64,000 bases of DNA from Pseudorhizobium banfieldiae (GCF_000967425.1 NZ_FO082820.1:1488001-1552000), one strand, 5' to 3'; positions 1-8,562 are shown, counted from the first letter of the stretch. Notes: generated by a model not told the origin, from the sequence alone. Numbers and translations are program-made.

Positions 1-5
1 GGAAG

Positions 6-539
6 TTGCCGATATTTCTGCCTTCGCAGCGATCGCTGCGCGAGCAGATCGGCAAGCTCGACCACAAGCCAAGCCATGTCGAGATGCTCAATCTCCTGAG
101 CCGTGCGGGCGGATACCGCAACTACCAGCATTTTCGGGCAACGATCACGACTGCCGATACGCTGGATGAATGGCGGCTGGAAGCAGACACGGCGCCCGTT
201 GCCAACGAGGCGCGGGTGAAGAAGACGATTCGTGTGTTCGACGTCGAGGGGCGGCTGGCACGCTGGCCGGGCAAGCGTTCCCAGCAGGAACTTTGCCTCT
301 GGTTCCTGTGGTCGAAGATCCCTGCGGACCGGCTTTTCAGCGAACGGCAGATCAGCGAGTATCTTGACAGGCTGCACCTCTTCGGCGATCCGGCACTGCT
401 GCGCCGCGATCTCGTCGACCTGGGCCTGATGCGGCGCAACCGCGACGGCAGCGACTATCGGCGGGTGGAGAGGGAGCCGCCGCCGGAGCTTGCCCTGCTG
501 CTGCGGCTGCTCGGGCAGGACCGGCGGAAGGCCGCCTGA
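6..539 (+). CDS. DUF2087 domain protein, probably 5'-truncated by the window edge
   Basis: The reading frame is open from a TTG at base 6 to a TGA at 537-539, 177 residues. The N-terminal half has the segment PSHVEMLNLLSRAGGYRNYQ (residues 22-41), typical of the helical N-terminal part of DUF2087 proteins. The C-terminal half (from about residue 88) looks like the DUF2087 domain itself, ending in a basic DLGLMRRNRDGSDYRR stretch. The family is found in predicted HTH-type regulators and has no established function. Homologues I recall have several more residues before this point, so the true start probably lies left of the window. No operon partner is visible; the next gene is convergent. Family assignment is by motif recall. 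Confidence 0.75.
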   Translation: MPIFLPSQRSLREQIGKLDHKPSHVEMLNLLSRAGGYRNYQHFRATITTADTLDEWRLEADTAPVANEARVKKTIRVFDVEGRLARWPGKRSQQELCLWFLWSKIPADRLFSERQISEYLDRLHLFGDPALLRRDLVDLGLMRRNRDGSDYRRVEREPPPELALLLRLLGQDRRKAA

Positions 540-569
540 CGGCGGCCCTCCTGTCTCTGGTGGCTGGCG

Positions 570-2555
570 TCAGAGGACAAGCCTGAACTTGGCGAATCCT
601 TCGGCGCCGTCGCCGGCGTCCTCGATCTTCGCACCCTTGATGTCGGCCACATAGGTGCGACCCTTCGGCCCGCTCTCGAAGATCGCCGTGGTGCCGGCCA
701 TCGGCTTGAAGGACCAGTTAGCATCGGCCGACGGATTGATCGTTCCCTGTTCGACGATGTACCGCACGATCACGTCCCGATTGGTGTCGGGAGCGACGAA
801 GATCACCTTGTCGCCGGCGATCTCCGGGAACTTGCCGCCACCGCCCGCGCGGTAGTTGTTGGTCGCCACCACGAATTTCTGCGCCGGATCGATAGGCTTC
901 CCCTCGAACTGCAGGTCGACGATGCGCTGCGCATCCGCGTTGACCAGTTGGCCATCCTTGTCGAAGCGCGCCGGCTGCGACAGGTCGATCTGATAGGTGA
1001 CGCCGTCGATGATGTCGTAGTTGTAGGACGGGAAGCCTGTGTTGAGAAGCGGCGCGTCCTTCGCTCCCGGCTCGATCTGGTTGAACATGCCGGCTGACAT
1101 TTCGAGCCAGTGCCTGACCTGCTCACCGCTGATCAGCACGGCCTGCACGGTGTTTGGATAGAGATAGAGATCGGCGACATTCTTGATGGCGATGTCGCCG
1201 GCGGGCACGTCTGTATAATATTCGGCGCCGCCGCGACCGCCGGCCTTGAAGGGGGCCGCGGCGGAAAGGACCGGAAGGTCCTTGTATTCGCCGTCCTTGA
1301 GCATGTCCCTGATGTACCAGGTCTGGGCATTGGAGACGATCTGCACCGACGGATCGTCGGCAACGAGCGCGAAATAGGAATAAAGCGGAGCGGATGTCTT
1401 GCCGACCGGGCGGCGGACATAGGCAAGCGTCGCCTCGTGCTCATCCTTGACGGCCGCCGTCACCTCGGGCTTGTCCTTGACGTCGGCGACGACCTTGCGA
1501 TCCTCATCGCGATGGTAGATCGGGCGGGCCTCTGTGGTGAAGTCAACGATCTTCCACCCATTGCCGTCCTTCTCCAGCAGGAAGTCGATCAGGCCCATAT
1601 GCGAGCCCCAGAAGCCGGCCATGACGGCAGGCTTGCCCATCAGTGTTCCCTTTTCCGCATCCGCTCCGGCGATGCCTTCGAAATCCTTCGGGCCCGGGAA
1701 GACGAGATGCTGGTGGCCGGTGAACACCGCGTCTATGCCGTTGACGCCTGCGAGGTAGAGCGAGGCGTTCTCCATCCGCTCGCTCATTCCAGAGCCGTCG
1801 ATCCCGGAATGGGAAAGCGCGATGATGATGTCGGCGCCTTCCTCCTTCATGACCGGCACCCAGGCCTTGGCAGCGTCCACGATATCGCGCGTCTGTGCCT
1901 TGCCTTCCAGATGCTTGGCATCCCAGACCATGATCTGCGGGGGCACGAAGCCGATGAAGCCGACCTTGACCGGGCTTTCGGCGCCCGAGCCATCGCGGAT
2001 CTGCTTTTCGAGGATCACGTAGGGCTTGAAGAAGAGTTCATCCTTTTTGGGATCGGAAGCCAGCATGCCCTTGGCGAGATTCGCACAAACATAGGGGAAG
2101 CCGGCGCCGCCCAGCACCTTGAACATGAAATCGAGCCCGTAGTTGAACTCGTGGTTGCCGAGCGTGCCTGCGTCATAGCCAAGCACGTTCATCGCCTGGA
2201 TGACCGGATGCTGGTCTCCCTCCTTCATGCCCCGCTCATAGGCGATGTAGTCTCCCATCGGGTTGCCCTGCAGGAAGTCGCCATTATCGATCAGCATCGA
2301 ATTGCCGGCCTCCGCTCTGATCGAATCGATCAACGAAGCGGTGCGGGCGAGGCCCATCGTGTCGTTCGGCTTGTCGCCATAATAGTCATAGGGAAGCACA
2401 TGCACGTGGATGTCGGTCGTTTCCATGATGCGAAGATGCGCCTGGTTCGCCTGTGCGCGCGCCGCGAACGGGTGCAGCACAACCAGCGCCGACGTGGCGG
2501 CGAGGCCGCCGAGCAGCGAGCGGCGTGTCAGGGAAGGCAGTGAGATGGACGGCAT
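570..2555 (-). CDS. cpdB: bifunctional 2',3'-cyclic-nucleotide 2'-phosphodiesterase/3'-nucleotidase, Tat-exported
   Basis: A periplasmic phosphoesterase of the 5'-nucleotidase superfamily that would hydrolyse 2',3'-cyclic nucleotides and 3'-nucleotides to release phosphate and nucleosides. The 661-residue product begins with a twin-arginine signal (TRRSLLGG, residues 10-17) and a hydrophobic stretch ending AARA. The metallophosphatase motifs are present: DIH (48-50), NGD (91-93), GNHE (133-136) and GHQH further on. The C-terminal nucleotidase domain follows, and overall length fits CpdB. An upstream in-frame ATG-like extension exists to 2621, but the ATG at 2555 is preceded by AGGAG with good spacing and gives an intact Tat signal. 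Monocistronic. The Tat translocase is encoded at 33.2-34.9 kb. Confidence 0.9.
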   Translation of the reverse strand: MPSISLPSLTRRSLLGGLAATSALVVLHPFAARAQANQAHLRIMETTDIHVHVLPYDYYGDKPNDTMGLARTASLIDSIRAEAGNSMLIDNGDFLQGNPMGDYIAYERGMKEGDQHPVIQAMNVLGYDAGTLGNHEFNYGLDFMFKVLGGAGFPYVCANLAKGMLASDPKKDELFFKPYVILEKQIRDGSGAESPVKVGFIGFVPPQIMVWDAKHLEGKAQTRDIVDAAKAWVPVMKEEGADIIIALSHSGIDGSGMSERMENASLYLAGVNGIDAVFTGHQHLVFPGPKDFEGIAGADAEKGTLMGKPAVMAGFWGSHMGLIDFLLEKDGNGWKIVDFTTEARPIYHRDEDRKVVADVKDKPEVTAAVKDEHEATLAYVRRPVGKTSAPLYSYFALVADDPSVQIVSNAQTWYIRDMLKDGEYKDLPVLSAAAPFKAGGRGGAEYYTDVPAGDIAIKNVADLYLYPNTVQAVLISGEQVRHWLEMSAGMFNQIEPGAKDAPLLNTGFPSYNYDIIDGVTYQIDLSQPARFDKDGQLVNADAQRIVDLQFEGKPIDPAQKFVVATNNYRAGGGGKFPEIAGDKVIFVAPDTNRDVIVRYIVEQGTINPSADANWSFKPMAGTTAIFESGPKGRTYVADIKGAKIEDAGDGAEGFAKFRLVL

Positions 2556-2719
2556 GGTCAGCTCCTGGATTGCAGATGGCGAGGAAAGACTATGCGCAAT
2601 GGCACGGAAGTACATCGGCAAAATGACAGGGTCGGTAGGCGCATACGTCTCCTGCTAGTTGCATAAATGCGACAAATAACCTAAGGTAGAAAATCGGAAG
2701 GAGTAGAGGCAGGGAGGGG

Positions 2720-3505
2720 ATGATGTCCTGGCTGAATACGGCATTCATTGCGGGAGCCATAGGCGGTCTCTCCCCGGAATTGGCGCGGTTGCTTGTTCGC
2801 GCGCAGACGGGCGAGTTCGTTGCTTGGCTCAAGGGTATAAGGGAAGAGCCATGGTTCTCCATCGCAGTGCCGGTTGCTGGCTGCTTCGGCATCATGTTTC
2901 TGTTGGCCTTGATGGGAGGTTTAGTTGCTCACTACGTTCGGGAAGAGCAAAGGGGAAAAGCATTCATCCTGGGCATAGGTGCTCCCGCATTTCTTCTCTC
3001 CACGGCGGGAGCGGTCCCAGTCCCGAAAGAGAATACCAAGAACACGAGCATCCAGTCGGCAGCTAACATTTCCGGCTCCAGCAACTTTCTCTACTCTGTT
3101 GCCTTCTCGACCGCATATGCTCAGGTCTCGGGGGGCGAAATGCCGCCTTCCGTTATATTGGACATCACCGGAATAGCGAATGCCTGTGATGGATGCAGCC
3201 TGACCTTTCATGACCGACAGGGGGATCCACTAGGGACCAGATCGTTGCAACATACGGATCGTTTGGTGGAGATTGCAGTCCCGGCTGCCGCCGCCACGGG
3301 GGTAATAACAGGAGTGGAGGCCACCAACGATGCACGTTTCTCCCTTGAAGAAGTTCAGGAGGGATCTGCGGTGAACGGCGCCTCGCCGAGAATTGAAGTT
3401 TACCGAGATCGCAATTACGTCAACGATTTTAGATTTCTGTTGGGAGATAAGGGTATTCAGCCGTTCGATATTCAACTGAAGTCGGCAGCTGCAGGAGCCC
3501 CCTAG
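2720..3505 (+). CDS. unrecognised membrane-anchored protein
   Basis: I do not recognise this 261-residue protein. It has one clear hydrophobic helix at about residues 47-69, a second at roughly 81-100, and a weaker N-terminal hydrophobic stretch (residues 5-15). A Ser/Asn-rich stretch follows and then a C-terminal domain of about 130 residues with an ITGIANACDGCSLTFHD segment (two Cys three residues apart) and predicted beta character. It may be an inner-membrane protein with a periplasmic domain. Base composition looks less GC-rich than its neighbours and codon use is less biased, which suggests recent acquisition. Its stop is one base from the end of the convergent PilZ gene. A GGAG-like element lies just before the tandem ATGs at 2720. 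Confidence 0.6.
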   Translation: MMSWLNTAFIAGAIGGLSPELARLLVRAQTGEFVAWLKGIREEPWFSIAVPVAGCFGIMFLLALMGGLVAHYVREEQRGKAFILGIGAPAFLLSTAGAVPVPKENTKNTSIQSAANISGSSNFLYSVAFSTAYAQVSGGEMPPSVILDITGIANACDGCSLTFHDRQGDPLGTRSLQHTDRLVEIAVPAAAATGVITGVEATNDARFSLEEVQEGSAVNGASPRIEVYRDRNYVNDFRFLLGDKGIQPFDIQLKSAAAGAP

Positions 3506-3506
3506 G

Positions 3507-3893
3507 TCAGCGGCTCACGACAGGCTTCACGTCCTGGTGGAAGAACCGGAAATAGGAGGAGACCTGGGCCAGCGCATTGCTGTTCAGGTGCAACTGGATG
3601 CCGATCCTGCTGCCGCGGTACCACTTCACGGTCCCTTCGATGAAGCCAAGCTCTTCGCTCTCGATCTTCACCTTGCTTCCTTGGGCGGCGCTGAACGGTC
3701 TATCCAACTCGAGCGCGATCCCGGTGCCGGAAAGATCCACGACCTTGCCGGTCGCAGACTGGTTGAGATGCGTTACAGTTCCGTAGATTCGCGTCCTCAC
3801 GCGTTCCGCGCTACGGTTGCTCATGCCGAGAGTATTCGCGCCCATCATCGGACCCCCGCCCCATTGTGTTGCCCGATCCTCTTTTACCGCCAA
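3507..3893 (-). CDS. PilZ domain protein
   Basis: A 128-residue single-domain protein. PilZ domains bind cyclic di-GMP through an RxxxR motif and a downstream (D/N)xSxxG motif. Here RVRTR lies near residues 32-36 and DLSGTG near 54-59, followed by a beta-rich segment with FIEGTVKWYRGSRIGIQL, as expected of the PilZ barrel. No output domain is attached, so it probably acts by binding a partner. About 30 residues precede the domain; an internal ATG (MMGANT or MSNRS) could be the real start, as no strong ribosome-binding site distinguishes them. It lies tail-to-tail with the upstream membrane protein gene. The c-di-GMP binding is inferred from the motifs. Confidence 0.85.
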   Translation of the reverse strand: MAVKEDRATQWGGGPMMGANTLGMSNRSAERVRTRIYGTVTHLNQSATGKVVDLSGTGIALELDRPFSAAQGSKVKIESEELGFIEGTVKWYRGSRIGIQLHLNSNALAQVSSYFRFFHQDVKPVVSR

Positions 3894-3941
3894 CTCGTTG
3901 CGGTCCGGTGAGGGCGTTTCCTAAAATTGGACGTGTCCGCC

Positions 3942-4403
3942 TCAGAGCCCGACGTTGGGGCGGTCGAGCACTTCGCGGAGAGCGAAGCTGGAATTGATCT
4001 TCACCACGTGGGGAAGCGCAGACAGCCAGTCCCGGTGGATGCGCTCGTAGTCTTCCAGATCCTTGGCGGCGACGCGCAGGATATAGTCGTACTCGCCCGA
4101 CATCAGGTAGCAGACGAGTACATTCGGGCACCGTTTTACGGCGGCCTCGAATTCGGCGAGCGTCCTGGCGAACTGGCCGGAGAGCGAGATGTGGACGATC
4201 ACCATCATCTTGTAGTCGAGCGCCTTGTTCGACAGGCGCGCGTGATAGCCGCTGATGGTCCCTTCTGTCTCGAGCGCGGCAAGTCTTCGCGAGCAGGCTG
4301 ACTGGGACAGCCCGACCCGGGCCGCGAGCTCTGCGTTGGATATGCGGCCTTCCTGCTGAAGTATCCGCATCATCGCAAGATCAATGGCGTCCAGGCTTCT
4401 CAT
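3942..4403 (-). CDS. aldR: Lrp/AsnC-family regulator of alanine dehydrogenase
   Basis: A 153-residue Lrp/AsnC regulator. The N-terminal winged HTH (about residues 4-60) contains GRISNAELAARVGLSQSACSR's recognition-helix region, and the C-terminal half is the RAM/AsnC ligand-binding domain ending near FALREVLDRPNVGL. It is divergently transcribed from ald, the arrangement known for AldR in rhizobia, where it responds to alanine and activates alanine dehydrogenase. The ATG at 4403 is chosen because it gives the standard N-terminus (MRSLDAIDLAMMRIL); a TTG at 4439 would only add 12 atypical residues. The intergenic space holds two palindromes that may be its operator. Symbol assigned by context and family. 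Confidence 0.85.
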   Translation of the reverse strand: MRSLDAIDLAMMRILQQEGRISNAELAARVGLSQSACSRRLAALETEGTISGYHARLSNKALDYKMMVIVHISLSGQFARTLAEFEAAVKRCPNVLVCYLMSGEYDYILRVAAKDLEDYERIHRDWLSALPHVVKINSSFALREVLDRPNVGL

Positions 4404-4458
4404 CGCAACAAATTCGCGTTCTGTTGTTAATGGGCGCAAATATCTTCGAGAAATGGGT

Positions 4459-4482
4459 CCTTGCCAAGGGACCTTCGCAAGG
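4459..4482. promoter_or_regulatory. tandem palindromes, candidate AldR/Lrp operator
   Basis: Two near-identical 11-bp palindromes, CCTTGCCAAGG (4459-4469) and CCTTCGCAAGG (4472-4482), start 13 bases apart in the aldR-ald divergent intergenic region. Spacing is close to a helical turn plus a few bases. Being in the only shared control region of an Lrp regulator and its likely target, they are candidate operator half-sites. They could also form a hairpin in either leader. Assignment is inference. Confidence 0.4.
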
Positions 4483-4559
4483 ACATTGCCCGCATTATCT
4501 GCTCTGGTTTCCTCCTCGGTAAATCATGCCTCAGGCGATAACCACAGAGAGGAACGTGC

Positions 4560-5678
4560 ATGCGTGTCGGGTGTCCGAAGGAAATCAAAAACCATGAGTA
4601 CCGTGTTGGGCTGACGCCTGCGGCGGTGCGCGAATATGTGGCGCACGGCCACGAGGTGCTGGTGGAAACCAAGGCGGGCGCCGGTATCGGTGCCGACGAC
4701 AGTGCCTATGTCGCGGCCGGGGCGAGAATCGCCAGGAGCGCCCAGGAAGTCTTCGAAACTGCGGACATGGTCGTGAAGGTGAAGGAGCCGCAACCGCAGG
4801 AATGGGCCCAACTGCGCGAAGGCCAGATACTCTACACGTATCTACATCTGGCACCGGACCCGGAGCAGGCCCAAGGCCTTCTTGCCTCAGGCGTCACCGC
4901 CGTGGCGTACGAGACCGTGACAGACGAGCGGGGCGGACTGCCCTTGCTGGCCCCGATGTCGGAAGTGGCGGGCAGGCTATCCATCCAGGCAGGCGCGACC
5001 GCGCTGCAGAAAGCCAGTGGAGGCCGTGGCGTTCTGCTCGGCGGCGTACCCGGCGTCCTTCCGGCCAAGGTGGCGGTAATCGGCGGTGGTGTGGTTGGCT
5101 CGCACGCCGCACAGATGGCCGTCGGCCTCGGCGCCGAAGTGACCATACTCGATCGCTCGCTGCCGCGACTGCGCCAGTTGGACGATATCTTCAACGGTCG
5201 TGTCCGCACTCGCTACTCGACGATCGAGGCGCTCGAGGAGGAGGTTTTTGCCGCCGACCTCGTCATTGGTGCGGTTCTCATCCCGGGAGCGGCCGCGCCC
5301 AAGCTCGTCACGCGGGAAATGCTTTCCGGCATGAAGCGCGGCGCCGTGATCGTCGATGTGGCGATCGACCAAGGCGGCTGCTTCGAGACCTCGCAGGCGA
5401 CGACGCATTCCGACCCGACCTACGAGGTCGACGGCGTCATTCACTACTGCGTCGCCAACATGCCGGGTGCTGTGCCGATCACCTCGGCCCAGGCGCTCAA
5501 CAACGCGACGCTGCACTACGGCCTCGCGCTGGCAGATCATGGCCTGCGGACCATCGCAGAGGATCGCCATCTGCGCAACGGCCTCAACGTCCATCGCGGC
5601 CGGGTCACCAATCGCGCCGTTGCGGATGCTCTGGGCTATGAAGCCTTTGCACCGGAGAGCCTGCTCAAGGTGGCGTGA
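4560..5678 (+). CDS. ald: alanine dehydrogenase
   Basis: Catalyses NAD-dependent reversible oxidative deamination of L-alanine to pyruvate and ammonia in the cytoplasm. The 372-residue length is normal for the family. The catalytic residues K75 (in [10 protein letters not shown]) and H96 (in TYLHLAPD) are in place, and the Rossmann nucleotide-binding segment [20 protein letters not shown] follows at about residue 172. The ATG is preceded by AGAGAGGAACGTGC, a reasonable ribosome-binding site. The gene is divergent from aldR, which probably controls it, and ends before a strong hairpin terminator. In rhizobia the enzyme handles alanine catabolism and contributes to bacteroid alanine metabolism. 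Confidence 0.96.
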   Translation: MRVGCPKEIKNHEYRVGLTPAAVREYVAHGHEVLVETKAGAGIGADDSAYVAAGARIARSAQEVFETADMVVKVKEPQPQEWAQLREGQILYTYLHLAPDPEQAQGLLASGVTAVAYETVTDERGGLPLLAPMSEVAGRLSIQAGATALQKASGGRGVLLGGVPGVLPAKVAVIGGGVVGSHAAQMAVGLGAEVTILDRSLPRLRQLDDIFNGRVRTRYSTIEALEEEVFAADLVIGAVLIPGAAAPKLVTREMLSGMKRGAVIVDVAIDQGGCFETSQATTHSDPTYEVDGVIHYCVANMPGAVPITSAQALNNATLHYGLALADHGLRTIAEDRHLRNGLNVHRGRVTNRAVADALGYEAFAPESLLKVA

Positions 5679-5730
5679 AGATATATCGAAGATAGCGGCA
5701 CGAGAGAACGCCGCAGTTATGCAGACCACT

Positions 5731-5765
5731 GGCGCCGCGGGATCTTCCCTCGGCGCCTTTTTTTG
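5731..5765 (+). terminator. rho-independent terminator of ald
   Basis: GGCGCCG (5731-5737) pairs with CGGCGCC (5751-5757), and a run of Ts follows. It lies 53 bases after the ald stop codon. Confidence 0.85.
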
Positions 5766-5806
5766 TTTCTTGAGGACTTGATCTGGGATTGAATAGGTAT
5801 AACTTA

Positions 5807-5816
5807 GATATATCGA
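5807..5816. promoter_or_regulatory. GATATATCGA element before padR, duplicated at 5680-5689
   Basis: The palindrome GATATATC followed by GA occurs 20 bases before the padR start codon and again, identically, at 5680-5689 directly after the ald stop codon. E. coli YqjI, the closest relative I recognise for the encoded PadR protein, binds TATATC-type inverted repeats in its own promoter, so this is a plausible autoregulatory site. The second copy, upstream of the ald terminator, could be a further binding site. Assignment is inference. Confidence 0.4.
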
Positions 5817-5833
5817 AAATGAAGGGGATCGAG

Positions 5834-6490
5834 ATGTTCAAGGACAGAAATGGAAACTGTGACGGCCACGGTCGGCATCGGGGCTTCAAGGTAGAGGCCA
5901 TGTTTGCGATGCCCGGCGGACCCTTCCGGCGCGGCGGCGGGCGCCATGGCGGCGGCCATGGGCGCGGATTTGGCGATGAGGGTGATGGCCGCATCGGCCG
6001 GTTCCTCATGCAGGGCGACCTGCGCCTGGTCGTCCTGGCGCTGGTCGAGAAGGAACCCCGTCACGGCTACGAGATCATCAAGCACATCGAGGACTTGACC
6101 TACGGCTTCTATGCGCCAAGCCCGGGCGTCATTTACCCGACGCTCACCTACCTGGAGGAGGCGGGTTATGTCGTCGCCGAGCAGGAAGGCAACAAGAAGC
6201 GCTACGCGATCACCGCAGAAGGACAGGAGCACCTCGACCAGAACCGCAGCTTTGCAATGACCATCCTCGACCGGCTGTCGCAGCTTGCCGAGCGCATGCG
6301 GCAAAAGCAGGAGCGGCGGGGCAGGGACGAGGGGCCGGCTGTCCCCAGAAGCGTCGACGCCGCACTGCTGAATCTGAGGGAAGTCATCGCGCGCAGGCTG
6401 GAGGCCGATGATCGCAGCGCCGGCGAGATCGTACGGCTGCTGTTGCAGACGGCCGAGGATATCGACGGCGGAAGCACCCGGGAGCAGTAG
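5834..6490 (+). CDS. PadR-family regulator, YqjI-like with His/Gly-rich N-terminus
   Basis: A 218-residue regulator. Residues 1-55 are rich in His, Gly and Arg (RRGGGRHGGGHGRG), resembling the metal-binding N-terminal tail of E. coli YqjI, a nickel/iron-linked PadR repressor. The PadR winged-helix domain follows, with GDLRLVVLALVEKEPRHGYE and SPGVIYPTLTYLEEAGYV, and a C-terminal helical part probably for dimerisation. The ATG at 5834 is preceded by GAAGGGGATCGAG and is preferred over the upstream in-frame codon at 5789, which overlaps the palindromic element. No yqjH-type ferric reductase is adjacent, so the target genes are unknown. Metal sensing is inferred from the tail composition. Confidence 0.85.
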   Translation: MFKDRNGNCDGHGRHRGFKVEAMFAMPGGPFRRGGGRHGGGHGRGFGDEGDGRIGRFLMQGDLRLVVLALVEKEPRHGYEIIKHIEDLTYGFYAPSPGVIYPTLTYLEEAGYVVAEQEGNKKRYAITAEGQEHLDQNRSFAMTILDRLSQLAERMRQKQERRGRDEGPAVPRSVDAALLNLREVIARRLEADDRSAGEIVRLLLQTAEDIDGGSTREQ

Positions 6491-6571
6491 CACCCACCAC
6501 CGGCAGCGGAGCGGGGCGGCGGTCGGATCGATCGGCGCCGCTCGGCGCGATCGGCATCTGCGCGACAATCC

Positions 6572-7039
6572 TCAGACGATGTCGATGCGGCACTGGTAGC
6601 AGTTGTTGCGGGCCGACCGGACATGCACATAGGCGACATCCGGGCGGGCAAGGAGCTCTGCCGCCCGCTCCGGGATCTGCTCTGTTGGAGTGACTGCACC
6701 CGTACCGTAGACGATCCGGTTATCGTGGCCGTAGCCTCGCACGATATAGTCCGGACTTGTCAGGATCGCGGGCAGCGCTCCGGACGCTTCATGCCGTCTA
6801 CAGGGCCTCTTGTGGAGAAAGATCGGTCCCGTTTCGGCATAGGGCTGCAACGCCGGAAACGGCCGATAGGCGAGCACAAGCAAGTCTTCTCCAGCATCGA
6901 TGTTCTCGAGGCAGTGGCGGCAGGGATAGCCGCCTCCATCGGAGGTACGCGTCTCCGGCAGCAGCCCATAGGCGTCCGAACCTCCTTCCCAGAGGGTCAT
7001 GGCTTCCGTTGTCGGCATGGCATTGAAAACGACTTTCAT
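6572..7039 (-). CDS. DUF1203 domain protein
   Basis: A 155-residue protein with the hallmarks of DUF1203: YPCRHCLENIDAGEDLLVLA near residues 38-57, where the two Cys lie three residues apart, then YRPF and GPIFLHKRPC. A further CYQC pair lies near the C-terminus. The Cys and His pattern suggests a metal site, but no function is known to me. The ATG at 7039 is chosen over the in-frame codon at 7081 because GGGAGCTCGC precedes it. It follows the cysK-alaX-sseA-GNAT genes on the same strand after a 70-base gap and could be read from the same transcript. Confidence 0.85.
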   Translation of the reverse strand: MKVVFNAMPTTEAMTLWEGGSDAYGLLPETRTSDGGGYPCRHCLENIDAGEDLLVLAYRPFPALQPYAETGPIFLHKRPCRRHEASGALPAILTSPDYIVRGYGHDNRIVYGTGAVTPTEQIPERAAELLARPDVAYVHVRSARNNCYQCRIDIV

Positions 7040-7109
7040 CGCGAGCTCCCTTGTTGGTCGCGATGAAAATGCGGTGTTCACAGACCCTGCGCCACCCGAT
7101 TCCTGCCGG

Positions 7110-7667
7110 TCAGGCGTCCAGCACCGTCAGCAGTTCCGCGCTGCTCATTGGCTGGACGAGCGCGTCGTACGTTGCCACGGGCGAAAAGCCCATCATCTGG
7201 TAGAGCTGCAGGGCGCGCGGATGATCCAGCGTATTGGTGGTCACGGTCACCTTCCTCGGATCGTCCTGCCAGGCGGCATAGAGAGCCTGAAGCAGGAACC
7301 ACTTGCCGATGCCGAGACCGATCGCCCACTCGAACAAACCAAAATAGGAGAGTTCGACCACACCCTCATCCGCCTTGCGCAGTTCGAAGAAGCCCGCAGG
7401 CGCGCCATTGACGTAAAGCACTGTGACGGAGACGCGCGGATCGTGGATGATTGCGGCCAGTTCCTCGTCCGGCAGCCGAAGCCGCTGGTACCAGTGCCAT
7501 CGCTTGCCGACCCGCCTGTATAGATAGCGGTAATAGTGCAGCGGGATTTCCGGTGCCCTGATGATGGCCGTCTGGAGGTTCACCGGGACGGGCAGGCTCG
7601 CTTTCGGCGGAGACGTCATCTCGAGCTGCGTCACATGCGCCGTGAGTGGCGCGGGTCTTCTGGTCAT
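7110..7667 (-). CDS. GNAT-family N-acetyltransferase
   Basis: A 185-residue GCN5-related acetyltransferase. The central strand VTVLYVNGAPAGFFELRK is followed by the acetyl-CoA-binding region FEWAIGLGIGKWFLLQAL (about residues 128-145) and the late segment NTLDHPRALQLYQMMGF, all in GNAT order. The substrate is not evident. It overlaps the sseA stop codon by four bases (ATGA), so it is translationally coupled to the sulfurtransferase and is the last tightly coupled gene in the minus-strand cysK cluster. Residues 1-30 lie before the first conserved strand and carry no recognisable signal. Confidence 0.85.
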   Translation of the reverse strand: MTRRPAPLTAHVTQLEMTSPPKASLPVPVNLQTAIIRAPEIPLHYYRYLYRRVGKRWHWYQRLRLPDEELAAIIHDPRVSVTVLYVNGAPAGFFELRKADEGVVELSYFGLFEWAIGLGIGKWFLLQALYAAWQDDPRKVTVTTNTLDHPRALQLYQMMGFSPVATYDALVQPMSSAELLTVLDA

Positions 7668-8539
7668 TGATCTTGCACTGATTTTTCAGACGCGGGACCG
7701 GTGACGATCGGCGTGTCAGGGAGCGCTCCCCACTCCGTCCAAGAGCCGTCGTAAAGTGCGTTGTCGCTATGGCCGAGCGACTCGAGCGCCAGCGTTATGA
7801 TTGCGGCGGTGATGCCCGAGCCGCAACTGGTGACGACCGGGCGGTCGAGGTCGATTCCTGCCTCCTGGATCACGGTTCGAAGTTCGCTCAGAGGCTTGAG
7901 CCGACCCTTTTGCGCGAACGCACCCGAAGGCAGGTTTCGCGCGCCCGGCATGTGACCGGACCTCAGGCCCTGCCGCGGTTCGGCCTCTGTTCCCGAGAAC
8001 CGTCCGGGACTCCGTGCATCGGCAACCTGCCTCGAGCCATTCTCGACGATGCTTCTCATGCTCTCGATGTCGATGACCCTGTCCGCGTCGAATATGGGCT
8101 GGAAAACGACCGGCTGTGGGCGCGGGACTGCCGTTTCGAGCGGGCGTCCTTCTGCCTTCCAGCCGTCCAAACCGCCATCGAGGACGAAGACGCTTCGCGC
8201 ACCCATGGTGCGGAACAGCCACCAGGCGCGCGGAGCGGAAAATATGCCGGGGCCGTCATAGATGACGATCCGGTCGGTTTCCCGGATTCCCATTCTTCCG
8301 ACGGCATCGGCGAAGACCTCCGGGGAGGGCACCATGTGGGGAAGATCGGTAGAATGATCGGCCACCTTGTCGTGATCGAAGCGAACGGCCCCCGGTATGT
8401 GACCAGCCGCATATTCCGCATCCGCGTCGCGCTTCTGTGCAGGCAGGTAAAAGGACGCGTCGACGATCCGCAGCTCCGGGCTACCCAGTTCCGCAGCAAG
8501 CTGCTCGGACGAGATGATGAAGGGACTGTGTTCTGGCAC
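7664..8539 (-). CDS. sseA: 3-mercaptopyruvate/thiosulfate sulfurtransferase
   Basis: A two-domain rhodanese, 291 residues. The inactive N-terminal domain carries DADAEYAAGHIPGAVRFD, and the C-terminal domain has the active loop SCGSGIT with catalytic Cys239. The CGSG(I/V)TA loop is typical of 3-mercaptopyruvate sulfurtransferases, while CRKG-type loops mark thiosulfate enzymes. The start is GTG at 8537-8539, supported by AGGAGA seven bases upstream. It lies 23 bases after alaX and overlaps the GNAT gene. Its position with cysK fits a role in cysteine-derived sulfur transfer or detoxification. The preferred donor is an inference from the loop. Confidence 0.92.
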   Translation of the reverse strand: MPEHSPFIISSEQLAAELGSPELRIVDASFYLPAQKRDADAEYAAGHIPGAVRFDHDKVADHSTDLPHMVPSPEVFADAVGRMGIRETDRIVIYDGPGIFSAPRAWWLFRTMGARSVFVLDGGLDGWKAEGRPLETAVPRPQPVVFQPIFDADRVIDIESMRSIVENGSRQVADARSPGRFSGTEAEPRQGLRSGHMPGARNLPSGAFAQKGRLKPLSELRTVIQEAGIDLDRPVVTSCGSGITAAIITLALESLGHSDNALYDGSWTEWGALPDTPIVTGPASEKSVQDQ

Positions 8540-8562
8540 CGTGCTTCTCCTGCGGCAGGGCG

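Noticed and set aside
1110..2543. A 477-codon frame on the plus strand
   Set aside because: It overlaps cpdB throughout; cpdB has the full motif set and a ribosome-binding site.
2623..2629. CTGTCAT on the minus strand before cpdB, possible Pho box half
   Set aside because: The second half-site 11 bases away does not match, so a single 7-mer is too weak.
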